Source: Aldehydirespirator sp963667505 (GTDB lineage Bacteria; Actinomycetota; Acidimicrobiia; Acidimicrobiales; Aldehydirespiratoraceae). Taken from it: DNA of 64,000 bases. Under the pieces are notes generated by a model. The model had not been told where the DNA came from. It searched no databases and saw only the letters and a program-made list of their open reading frames with translations. Every line of letters starts with the position of its first letter. The first letter of the stretch is position 1. Both the position numbers and the translations under genes were made by a program. Positions 1-7,124 of this stretch are shown here, one piece after another. The stretch is taken from NCBI GenBank assembly GCA_963667505.2, contig OY763490.2:186001-250000 (forward strand). The letters are read 5' to 3'.

Positions 1-2
1 GG

Positions 3-434
3 CTGGTGGCCGAGACTCGCACGGCGCTGTACGCGGGCATCGCCTCGGTGAAGGCTCGGGCGACGGTGTCGGAGATCGGCCGGGCCATCCAGAACCATGC
101 TCTCCGGCATCGTCTTGGCGTGGTGCGGGAGTTCATCGGCCATGGTGTGGGAACCGAGTTCCACGGCGGGCTGCAAGTGCCCCACTACTACGACCGGCGG
201 GCCTCGAGGCTGCTGGCGGAGGCGATGACCTTCACGATCGAGCCGATGCTCACCCTCGGTTCGCCCCAGGTGGAGATGTGGGACGACGGGTGGACGGCGG
301 TTACTGCCGACGGCCGGCGCACCGCGCAGTTCGAGCACACCCTGGCGTGCACCGCCGACGGCGCCGAGATCCTGACCCGCACGAAGTCCGGGGAGTGCGC
401 CCACGACATCTTCACCGAGCCGGTCGCCGCCTAG
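3..434 (+). CDS. map: Methionine aminopeptidase, C-terminal part (5' end outside window)
   Basis: The frame is open from the first bases of the window, so the N-terminus is missing. The encoded family removes the initiator methionine from nascent proteins in the cytoplasm using two metal ions. The visible part holds the family's late motifs: IGHGVGTEFH with the metal-binding and substrate His, a PHYY segment, FTIEPML with a metal-ligand Glu, and QFEHT with the final metal-ligand Glu. These fit type I MetAP of the M24 family. After QFEHT the protein runs about 35 residues further and stops at TAG just before the convergent Vsr gene. A small gap of 11 bp separates the two stops. I am confident of the family; the exact paralogue cannot be judged without the N-terminus. 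Confidence 0.9.
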   Translation: MVAETRTALYAGIASVKARATVSEIGRAIQNHALRHRLGVVREFIGHGVGTEFHGGLQVPHYYDRRASRLLAEAMTFTIEPMLTLGSPQVEMWDDGWTAVTADGRRTAQFEHTLACTADGAEILTRTKSGECAHDIFTEPVAA

Positions 435-445
435 CGGGCCGGTGC

Positions 446-886
446 TCAGGCGGAGTCGAGCTTCTCTCGAACCGCGGCCTGAACCTCGTCGGCCACCGTT
501 TCGGCGTCCTCGTGCTCCCAGAACCGCAGAACCGTCCATCCGGCCTGTTGCAGGTATGCGGTGGTCTCGGCGTCGCGTTCGACGTTGCGGGCGATCTTGG
601 CGGCCCAGTACTCGGAGTTGGTGGCGGGCTGGGTGTGGTGCTCGGGGCAGCCGTGCCAGTAGCAGCCGTCCACGAACACCGCGATCTTGGTCTTGCGCAG
701 CACCAGGTCGGCGGTGCGGGCCAGCTCGGGCTGGGGCCGGGCCGACACTCGGAACCGGATGCCTCGCCGGTGCACGGCCGAGCGCACGGCCAACTCCGGC
801 TTGGTGTCGCGGCTGCGATTGCCCTGCATCGACTTGCGCGTGGCCGGCGACGAAGCCCAGGACTCGCTCCCAGAGCCCGCTCCCAC
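446..886 (-). CDS. vsr: Very short patch repair (Vsr)-like endonuclease
   Basis: Vsr nicks DNA at T:G mismatches that arise when 5-methylcytosine deaminates. The protein shows the family core in order: TRKSMQ..RSRDTKPE near the N-terminus, a TADLVL segment with the catalytic Asp, FVDGCYWHGCPEHH with zinc/active-site Cys and His residues, then WAAKIARNVERD and GWTVLRFWEHE. The frame stays open upstream to 1039, but that extra N-terminus looks unstructured and lies partly over a tandem repeat. The GTG at 886 gives 146 aa, close to the family's usual length of about 150, so I prefer it; no strong ribosome site decides this. No cytosine-C5 methylase, the usual partner, is seen nearby, so the gene stands alone in this window. 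Confidence 0.85.
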   Translation of the reverse strand: MGAGSGSESWASSPATRKSMQGNRSRDTKPELAVRSAVHRRGIRFRVSARPQPELARTADLVLRKTKIAVFVDGCYWHGCPEHHTQPATNSEYWAAKIARNVERDAETTAYLQQAGWTVLRFWEHEDAETVADEVQAAVREKLDSA

Positions 887-1001
887 AAGGCCCGACGGTA
901 GCGGCCCGGCGACAGGCGACGCTCGGCCACCAACTGGCGCGGACTGCTGACACCCGCTGGCTCGGGTAATGACCGTCCAGGAGGTCGCCGCCCGGGACTT
1001 C

Positions 1002-1105
1002 GCGGCGGCCGTCAGTCTGAGCGTCATAACTCCACGCAAGCCCCAGCATCCACGCGGCGGCCGTCAGTCTGAGCGTCATAACTGCACGCAAGCCCCAGCA
1101 TCCAC
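1002..1105. repeat. Tandem duplication, two 52-bp units
   Basis: Two head-to-tail copies, 1002-1053 and 1054-1105, each start GCGGCGGCCGTCAGTCTGAG and end CCCCAGCATCCAC. They differ at a single base (C or G after ATAACT). They lie between the divergent vsr and phoX genes and probably reflect a recent local duplication. I see no coding function. Confidence 0.9.
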
Positions 1106-1223
1106 AGCCGTGGTCGCACAATAATGCAAGCGGATAGTCAGCATCCGCGGAACTCACCGTTCACGGCGGCGGCTGTCCACCCCGAGCACAGGCTCTTGTG
1201 TCGCCATAGCAAAGGAGTCGTCC

Positions 1224-3251
1224 ATGTCGTCAGCCGATCCCCGCCCGAACCTGCCCGCCCCACCGTCCGGGCATCGGCCCGACGGCGGGGATCCCTCCGA
1301 CGCCGGGCGCGGCGAGCCGTCCCGCGGTGCGCCGTTCGCGGCTGTCGCCGAACGTCGCTTAGGTCGTCGTTCCGTCCTCAAGGGAGCGGCCGCCGCCCCG
1401 CTGCTGGTTGCTGTCGCGCCCGCGGCTGCAGCCGCTCAGAGCTCCACCTCCGAGGAAGCGGCGGCTCTCGTTGATGCGGCGACCTCCGACGATGCGGCCT
1501 CCTCTGCTGGCGACGGGGCCGGAGCGGCGCCGACCACCGGGCCCTCGCTCGGGTTCGCGCCCATCGAGCTCAACCACGAGGATGCGGTGGTCGTCCCCGA
1601 CGGCTATGAGTCGAAGGTCTTGATGCGCTGGGGCGACCCGCTGCGGACCGGCACCAAGCGCATGACCATCGACAACGCCACCCGGGCGCGCCAGGAGAGG
1701 ACTTTCGGCTGGAACGCCGACCTCAACGCCTACTTCCCGGTCGGCGACGGCTCCGACTCCGAGCCTGCGGGCCTGATGTGCGTGAACCATGAGTACACGG
1801 AGGGGGCGCGCATGTTCAGGGACTACGACATTGAGAGTCCCACCCGAAGGCAGGTGGACGTGGAGATCGCGGCCCACGGTATGAGCATCGCGATGCTGCG
1901 CCGCGGCGACAGCGGCTGGACGGTGGACCTCCGCTCCAAGCTGAACCGGCGCATCACCGGCTTCACGACCATGGAGATCACCGGCCCGCTGGCCAGCCAC
2001 GAGCTGCTGGAGACCTCCGACGACCCGACCGGCCGAAGGGTGCAGGGCATGCTCAACAACTGCGCGGGCGGTAAGACCCCGTGGGGCACGGTGCTCACCG
2101 CCGAGGAGAACTTCAACCAGTACTTCGCGAACAACGACAAGCTCTACGACCGGCGCCAGCACCTCATGAACGAGCGCTACGGCGTGTTCGGAGGGGCCTC
2201 CAGGTGGCGCTGGGAGCAGCACTACGAACGCTTCGACGTGTCCAGGGAACCCCATGAGGTCAACCGTTTCGGCTACATCGTGGAGATCGACCCCCGCGAT
2301 CCCTCGTTCGTTCCCAAGAAGCGCACCGCCCTGGGGCGATTCAAGCACGAGGCGGCCACGGTGGGCTTTGCCGACAGCGGACAGGCGGTGGTCTACTCCG
2401 GCGACGACGAGCGCTTCGAGTACATGTACAAGTTCGTCACCGCCGGGGCGTACGACGAGGACCGCTGCGAGGCGAATCTCACGCTGCTCGACTCGGGCGT
2501 GCTCCATGTCGCCCGCTTCAACGACGACGGAACCGGCGAGTGGCTGCCGCTGGTGGCCGGTGCGGGTCCGCTGGCTCGCCTCAGCCAGGCCGAGGTGCTG
2601 CTCAACACCCGAGGGGCCGCGGATCTGCTGGGCGCCACGCCGATGGACCGCCCCGAGGACGTGGAGGTGAACCCGCGCAACAACCGGGTCTACGTCTGTC
2701 TCACCAACAACAACCAACGCGAGCCCGGCGACGAGAACGCCGTCAACCCGCGGGCCAACAACACCTACGGGCACGTGCTGGAGATCACCGAGGACGGAGG
2801 CGACCTCGGGGCTCTGACCTTCACATGGGAGTTCTTCCTGCTGTGCGGCGACCCCACCGACGACAGCACCTGGTTCGCAGGCTTCGACAAGTCGCAGGTC
2901 AGCGCCATCGCCGCCCCCGACAACCTGGCATTCGACGAGCACGGCAACGTGTGGATAGCCACCGACGGCCAGCCTGGCGCGCTCGGTGTGAACGACGCTC
3001 TCTACGCCGTGCCGGCCGCGGGCGCCCACCGGGGCAACGTGCAGCCCTTCCTGAGTGTGCCCCGCGGCGCAGAGGTGTGCGGCCCGGAGTTCACTCCCGA
3101 CTTCGAGACGCTGTTCGTGAACGTGCAGCATCCCGGCGAGGCCAGTGCCGACCCTGAGGACCCGCAGAGCCTCTGGCCCGACGGCGTGTGGCCGCCGCTG
3201 CCCAGCCTGGTGGCCGTCACCAAGACCGGGGGCGGCCGCATCGGCTCCTGA
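1224..3251 (+). CDS. phoX: PhoX-family secreted phosphatase (DUF839)
   Basis: PhoX enzymes are Tat-exported, calcium- and iron-dependent alkaline phosphatases that release phosphate from organic esters outside the cytoplasm. The 675-aa protein begins with an unusually long polar N-region (about 45 residues), followed by a twin-arginine signal around R48-R49 (RRSVLKG) and a hydrophobic Ala-rich stretch to about residue 71. The remainder matches the DUF839/PhoX fold in composition and order, with segments such as VPDGYESKVLMRWGDP, CVNHEYT, WGTVLTAEENFNQYF and PRGAEVCGPEF. The ATG at 1224 has a good site, AAAGGAG at 1211-1217. It faces away from vsr. Phosphate-starvation control is typical of the family, but I could not recognise a convincing PHO box upstream. 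The family call is firm. Confidence 0.9.
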   Translation: MSSADPRPNLPAPPSGHRPDGGDPSDAGRGEPSRGAPFAAVAERRLGRRSVLKGAAAAPLLVAVAPAAAAAQSSTSEEAAALVDAATSDDAASSAGDGAGAAPTTGPSLGFAPIELNHEDAVVVPDGYESKVLMRWGDPLRTGTKRMTIDNATRARQERTFGWNADLNAYFPVGDGSDSEPAGLMCVNHEYTEGARMFRDYDIESPTRRQVDVEIAAHGMSIAMLRRGDSGWTVDLRSKLNRRITGFTTMEITGPLASHELLETSDDPTGRRVQGMLNNCAGGKTPWGTVLTAEENFNQYFANNDKLYDRRQHLMNERYGVFGGASRWRWEQHYERFDVSREPHEVNRFGYIVEIDPRDPSFVPKKRTALGRFKHEAATVGFADSGQAVVYSGDDERFEYMYKFVTAGAYDEDRCEANLTLLDSGVLHVARFNDDGTGEWLPLVAGAGPLARLSQAEVLLNTRGAADLLGATPMDRPEDVEVNPRNNRVYVCLTNNNQREPGDENAVNPRANNTYGHVLEITEDGGDLGALTFTWEFFLLCGDPTDDSTWFAGFDKSQVSAIAAPDNLAFDEHGNVWIATDGQPGALGVNDALYAVPAAGAHRGNVQPFLSVPRGAEVCGPEFTPDFETLFVNVQHPGEASADPEDPQSLWPDGVWPPLPSLVAVTKTGGGRIGS

Positions 3252-3275
3252 CCCTCTCAGCCGCTTTCACCCATA

Positions 3276-3291
3276 ATGGCTTCTTTGCCAT
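3276..3291 (+). terminator. Possible weak terminator after phoX
   Basis: ATGGC and GCCAT form a 5-bp inverted repeat around TTCTTT, followed by ATTTTCAT. It sits 25 bp after the phoX stop. The stem is short and the T-tract poor, so this is a tentative call. The rest of 3252-3430 holds no gene that I can support. Confidence 0.3.
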
Positions 3292-3430
3292 ATTTTCATG
3301 GGTATATGTTGGACATGACAATGCATGAGGTATAGCGTTACGGGCCAGCCTCGCCTGCCGGGCATGACGGCAAGCCGAACCGAGTCCACACTGCGCCGCA
3401 TCTGCGCCGCCGGCCCCAGTCGAGGCCCCC

Positions 3431-4045
3431 ATGGAAGCACCCGCCCACAGTCCCGCCGCTCAGGCGCTTTCGCACATGGCCCGAACACCAGAGCCTTCTC
3501 CCGCACCGGCCGCCACGCCCGACGCTGGCGAGGCGGTTGCGGCTGACGCCGCGGCCGCGGGCAGGACTCGCATACGGGACCAGGTCGCCGAGAATCCGCT
3601 GATGGCCCTCTTCGGCACCGTCTTCGTGGCGCTGCTGATGTTCAACTTCACGATCACTCACAGCCGGATCAGCGACACCAACGACCGCATAACCCGCCTC
3701 GAGGAGCGCGTGGACGCCAGGTTCGAGGCTCAGGACGCCAAGATCGACAGGCTCTTCGCCGCTCAGGACGCCAAGATCGACGAGATGGATGCCAAGATCG
3801 ACGAGATCAACCTCAAGCTCACGGCGCTCATTGCCGCGCTAAACGCCACCGCGGAGGTGGACGCCGCGCTCGAAGGCAGGCTCCTCGACCCCGACGAGCC
3901 AGACGCAGCCGACAGAGCATGCTGCTGCGGCAGGTGGAGTTGGAGCCTGCGCTCGCGCTGCCGCGCTTCGATCCGTTGGAGTACGCGCCGGCGGACGCGG
4001 CGCGGATCGTGCGAGTGCAGTGGAGGATGCCGTCAGAGCCGGTGA
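3431..4045 (+). CDS. Membrane-anchored coiled-coil protein with a foreign C-terminal tail
   Basis: Not recognised as a named family. The 204-aa product has a Pro/Ala-rich cytosolic start, one hydrophobic segment at about residues 57-76 (LMALFGTVFVALLMFNFTI), then a charged coiled coil with internal repeats of AQDAKID and DAKIDEI up to about residue 140. From about residue 162 the character changes abruptly to Cys/Arg/Ser-rich sequence. That part is antisense to a broken HEPN-like gene, so I infer the natural 3' end was lost when the neighbouring DNA was rearranged and translation now runs into unrelated sequence. A second ATG at 3476 is a possible start; neither start has a strong ribosome site. 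The head resembles many small DUF-type membrane proteins with phage or chemoreceptor-like coils, but I assign no function. Confidence 0.6.
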   Translation: MEAPAHSPAAQALSHMARTPEPSPAPAATPDAGEAVAADAAAAGRTRIRDQVAENPLMALFGTVFVALLMFNFTITHSRISDTNDRITRLEERVDARFEAQDAKIDRLFAAQDAKIDEMDAKIDEINLKLTALIAALNATAEVDAALEGRLLDPDEPDAADRACCCGRWSWSLRSRCRASIRWSTRRRTRRGSCECSGGCRQSR

Positions 4046-4226
4046 TGGGCGCGAGCGCGGCGAGCAGTGCATAGCAGTCGCGTTGGGGGAGTCCGGCGCG
4101 GCGGGCGTGGTCGATGAGGTTGCCGATGTGATGGGTGCGGTCGGGGTGGTCTCCTGCGAGGGCGTGGATCAGGCCCTTGAGCGCAGTCTCCATCACGGCT
4201 TGAGAGAACGAGCAGATATGAAGCAT
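3930..4226 (-). pseudogene. HEPN-domain protein remnant
   Basis: Reading leftward from 4226, the translation MLHICSFSQAVMETALKG, then GDHPDRTHHIGNLIDHARRAGL, matches the usual HEPN pattern: a hydrophobic helix with Q-x-x-x-E-x-ALK, then an R-T-H helix and an L-x-x-L-x-x-x-A helix. HEPN proteins are often RNases or nucleotidyltransferase partners in toxin-antitoxin pairs. After ALLAALAPITG the expected TRYPD-type segment is degraded (CTRTIRAASAGAYS) and the rest is low-quality reading, so the gene is broken at its 3' end. No N-terminal helix precedes the first Met. No nucleotidyltransferase partner is visible. The 5' break coincides with the 5' break of the SWIM-associated remnant on the other strand. 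I infer a non-functional leftover. Confidence 0.5.
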
Positions 4227-5353
4227 CCGATTGTATCCGCTGCGCCGACAGGTCCATTGACTATGTCGATGATTCCGACGGGTGGCTGACCGGCTTTTCC
4301 GAACGGCTGTCGGAACTGCATCTGCGGGCTTGCGAGGCGGGCTCGCCCGACTCGACGGAACTCGCGGCCCGTCTGGTGGAACTCGAACTGGGCTCAGAGC
4401 TCGGCGGCTTCCACCGTTGCGCCGCGGCCTACGCGACAGTTCTCGGCGAGCCGGGCCTGGCCGCGTTCCGTGAGGGCCTCGAGCCGCACCGCGAACGGAC
4501 CAGCACCGACAGCGGCAAGGGTTCGATCGACTCCTTCGCGGTCCATCAGGCGATGGTGGGCTGGGCGCTCGGCACCGGCGACCCGGACGCTCTCATCGAA
4601 GTGCATCGCCGCGGCCGGCTAGGCCCCGCCGATGTGCTGGAGATCTCGCAGGCCCTCGACCGTTCGGGCCGTATCGACGAGGCGATCGACTGGGCCCGGC
4701 GGGGCCTCGCTGACGGGGGCAGCCGTTCGTGGCAGGTCGACGGGCTCCGCCATTTCCTCGCGACAAGGCTGCGGGACCGCGGCGACGCGCAGGCCGCGGT
4801 GGGCCTCTATTGGCGGGCGTTCGTGTCGAGTCCGTCGCTGTCGGCGTACCGCCGGCTGCACGAGGAGGACGGCAGGCAGGACTGGCTGGCGCGTTGCGAG
4901 GCCGAGCTCCGAAGTTCGTTGGCCCGAGCCCGTCGGGCTGGAACGGGCATGCGGGCGACGCCCGAGTCGGCGTTCTCCGCACCGCTGCCCGCGGTGCCCT
5001 CTGCTGCCGCGGCGCTGGTTGACATCCTGCTCTACGAGGGCCGCGTCGACGCCGCCTGGGATGCGGCCGAGGACTTCGGCTGCCGGTCACAGGTGTGGTT
5101 GACGCTCGCTCGGGCGCGGGAACAGAGCCATCCCTTGGACGCGATCTCCGTGTACGAGTCGGCAGCGCTGGCGATCATCGGCCGCAAGAACCCGAAGCAG
5201 TACCGGTCGGCGGTCGATCTGATGGTCCGCGTCCGTCGATTGGCCGATGCGGCGGGCGAGCCGGAACGGTTCATGTCGCTGCTTGGCCGGGTACGCACCG
5301 AGCATCGGGCCAAGCGCAAGCTCAAGGGCCTGCTCGACGCCCAAGGCTGGTAG
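4217..5353 (+). pseudogene. SWIM zinc-finger-associated protein, N-terminally truncated
   Basis: In frame from about 4217 the sequence RYEASDCIRCADRS, IDYVDDSDGWL, ELHLRACEAG continues without a stop to 5353. The C-terminal pattern (VYESAALAIIGRKN, YRSAVDLMVRVRRL, RVRTEHRAKRKLKGLLDAQGW) is typical of the helical repeat region that follows the zinc finger in SWIM-family proteins. The zinc-finger half itself is absent; no ATG opens the preserved reading, and the first usable start is a GTG at 4376, which would give 325 aa. The break lies next to that of the HEPN-like remnant on the opposite strand. It could still be translated from 4376, but I read it as a decayed gene. The helical repeats are otherwise intact, so the truncation may be fairly recent. 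Confidence 0.6.
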
Positions 5354-5361
5354 TTCAAGAC

Positions 5362-5430
5362 TCTGCGAGTTGTCCGTCAGAAATCCTGCAATCTGTAGGT
5401 TCAATCTCCTGCAGTCTCTTCTCCAGGCGT
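5362..5430. repeat. Three 23-bp direct repeats (iterons) upstream of ATPase
   Basis: Units start at 5362, 5385 and 5408, exactly 23 bp apart. The best unit (5385) opens CCTGCAATCTGTAGG; the others are weaker (TCTGCGAGTT, CCTGCAGTCTC). The same unit with the same period occurs four times in front of the ATPase gene at 33197. Position and phasing suggest a protein-binding array or operator; this is inference. Confidence 0.7.
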
Positions 5431-5525
5431 CAACGGCCATCAGGCAACGGCCACGAGATCGCACGCGGCGTCGATTCGAGCCGGGCGCTCGGGATCGTTC
5501 CGGCCGTAGTCCGAGACTGTAAAGC

Positions 5526-5574
5526 AAATATTCCGCAGAAACAAAATATTCCGCAGAAAACAAATATTCCGCAG
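5526..5574. repeat. Three 18-bp tandem repeats
   Basis: AAATATTCCGCAG recurs at 5526, 5544 and 5562, an exact 18-bp period, in a short AT-rich patch of otherwise GC-rich DNA. A weaker ATACCGCAG follows at about 5628. The array lies just upstream of the ATPase start at 5652 and could be a promoter or operator; the three copies may also be simple slippage. Confidence 0.75.
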
Positions 5575-5651
5575 GGATGCGGGCGCTAGGATCTCGGGCG
5601 ACCAGTCTCGAAGCCATTGGTCCTCGGATACCGCAGGAGGCTCTGTCGGCT

Positions 5652-6800
5652 GTGAGGCCATCCAATCCGTTCTCGCCTTCGTTCGGCATCAGTCCTCCCG
5701 TCCTGGCGGGCAGGCGGGATGTTCTGAGCAGCTTCGACCGGGTGTTCGACAGCATCCGCAGCCCCAGCTACGCCACTCTGCTGTGGGGTCTCAGGGGCAC
5801 CGGCAAGACCGTGCTGCTGAACGCGTTCGAGGATCGCGCCAGGTCTCGGGGCTGGGCTGTCGTGTCGGCTGCTGCGGCGGTCGGCGGCGGGCTGGAGGAC
5901 CATATCCGCACGAAGGCGACCAGCCTGTCCGCCTCGCTGCGGAGCGAGCACGATCCCGGGGCGAGGCGAACTGTGAGCGGCGTCTCGATCATGGGGGTCG
6001 GCGTGCAGACCGAGCGAGTTCCCGCACCCGATGGGAATGGGGACGACTTGATGGGCCTTGAGGGGTGCCTGGCATCGCTGGGCGACTTCCTCGCGGAGCG
6101 CGGCACCGGGCTGCTGGTGACGGTCGACGAACTGCATGTGAGCGATGTCGACGAGATCAGGGAGTTCGGCAGTGTGTTCCAACTCGTGTCGCGCCGGGCT
6201 GAGCGGCCCATCGCGTTCGTGGGCGCGGCCTTGCCCGAGTTGGAGCACCGCTTGCTCTCGGGCGAGGCGAGCACCTTTCTGCAGCGGTGCGTCCGCCACG
6301 AGGTCGGCAACCTGCGCCCCTCGGAGGCCTCGACCGCGTTGCGCCAGCCCATCGAGGAGGCAGGTGGCCGCATCGAGGACGGCGCGCTGGATCTAGCGGT
6401 GGAGGCGTCCATGGGACAGCCCTATCTCGTGCAGCTCATCGGCTCCTACCTGTGGGACGATGCCGCGGACCCGGTGGCAGGTGTGACCGCCGAGGAGGTG
6501 CGGAGCGCTGCGGTCGACGCGAGGGAGCAGTTCGGCCTGCACGTCCACGGCCCGGTGTGGCATCGGCTGTCCGACCTCGACAAGCGGTTCCTGGCAGCCA
6601 TGCTTGCGGACAAGGCCAGCAGCGCCGTCGGCGACATCGGCCGACTCTGGGGCCACAACCCCCGCAGCCTCAGCACCTACCGCAAACGGCTGCTCGCGGT
6701 AGGTCTGATCACCTCCGTCGGCCGAGGCCGAGTCGCCTTCGCCGACCCCACCGTGCGCCAGTACGCGCAATCCCAAGCTGCGGCCGAGGGCTTCGTCTGA
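5652..6800 (+). CDS. AAA-type ATP-binding protein with C-terminal winged helix
   Basis: The 382-aa product opens with NPFSPSFGISPPVLAGRRDVL, the usual lead-in of AAA/STAND-like ATPases of the AAA_16 kind. It has a Walker A motif GLRGTGKT near residue 47 and a Walker B-like hydrophobic stretch ending in VTVDELH. A sensor region follows (FVGAALPELEHRLL). The C-terminal 70 residues (RFLAAML..VGDIGRLWGHNPRSLSTYRKRLLAVGLI..GRGRVAFADPTVRQY) look like a winged helix-turn-helix, so DNA binding is likely. I chose GTG 5652 because AGGAGG lies at 5635-5640; an ATG at 5577 is possible but falls right behind the 18-bp repeats. Two sets of direct repeats precede the gene, and the C-terminal domain may bind them (inference). 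The biological role is unknown. Confidence 0.75.
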   Translation: MRPSNPFSPSFGISPPVLAGRRDVLSSFDRVFDSIRSPSYATLLWGLRGTGKTVLLNAFEDRARSRGWAVVSAAAAVGGGLEDHIRTKATSLSASLRSEHDPGARRTVSGVSIMGVGVQTERVPAPDGNGDDLMGLEGCLASLGDFLAERGTGLLVTVDELHVSDVDEIREFGSVFQLVSRRAERPIAFVGAALPELEHRLLSGEASTFLQRCVRHEVGNLRPSEASTALRQPIEEAGGRIEDGALDLAVEASMGQPYLVQLIGSYLWDDAADPVAGVTAEEVRSAAVDAREQFGLHVHGPVWHRLSDLDKRFLAAMLADKASSAVGDIGRLWGHNPRSLSTYRKRLLAVGLITSVGRGRVAFADPTVRQYAQSQAAAEGFV

Positions 6801-6837
6801 CGGACCTCCCAGCACGGGGTTGAGTTCACGGCCAGGG

Positions 6838-7089
6838 CTGAAGCGCTACTGGGGAGTGTCGATGCGGGCCCTCATCGAGCGTGCCCACCGGCTCGACACG
6901 CTGTCGGCCCAGGAGCGCACGAGCCTCTACGAGGCTCTCAGCAGCCGGGGCTGACGGAAGCGAGAGCCCCTCAGCGACGAGCTCGCGCCTCAGCGTCCGA
7001 GCCTCGTGGAGCGGCTCGGCCAGACCCTGCTCGACCGCGGCCTGACCCTGGCGGAGGTCGCCCAGATCGCAGGCGTCGATGCCAATAGA
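6838..7089 (+). pseudogene. ImmA/IrrE-type regulator remnant (C-terminal end)
   Basis: From 6838 one frame reads LKRYWGVSMRALIERAHRL, LSAQERTSLYEALSSRG, then a TGA at 6952, then RKREPLSDELAPQRPSLVERLGQ and LTLAEVAQIAGVD. This is the characteristic tail of XRE/ImmA (DUF955) regulator-proteases, which normally read RGWRKREP here; the TGA therefore replaces the Trp codon. The N-terminal HTH and metalloprotease domains are absent upstream, where the ATPase gene ends at 6800. It is a non-functional leftover in the gap before cas3. Nothing else is visible in 6801-7124 apart from the cas3 ribosome-site region (GGGGGAGAC at about 7109-7117). Confidence 0.7.
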
Positions 7090-7124
7090 CCAGTGGGACC
7101 GTCCCTCCGGGGGAGACTTCGGCG

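Noticed and set aside
1147..1185. PHO box upstream of phoX
   Set aside because: TCAC-like words occur but not at the 11-bp spacing expected for PhoP sites.
1359..3131. 590-codon open frame opposite phoX
   Set aside because: Antisense shadow in GC-rich DNA; phoX has clear motifs, signal peptide and ribosome site.
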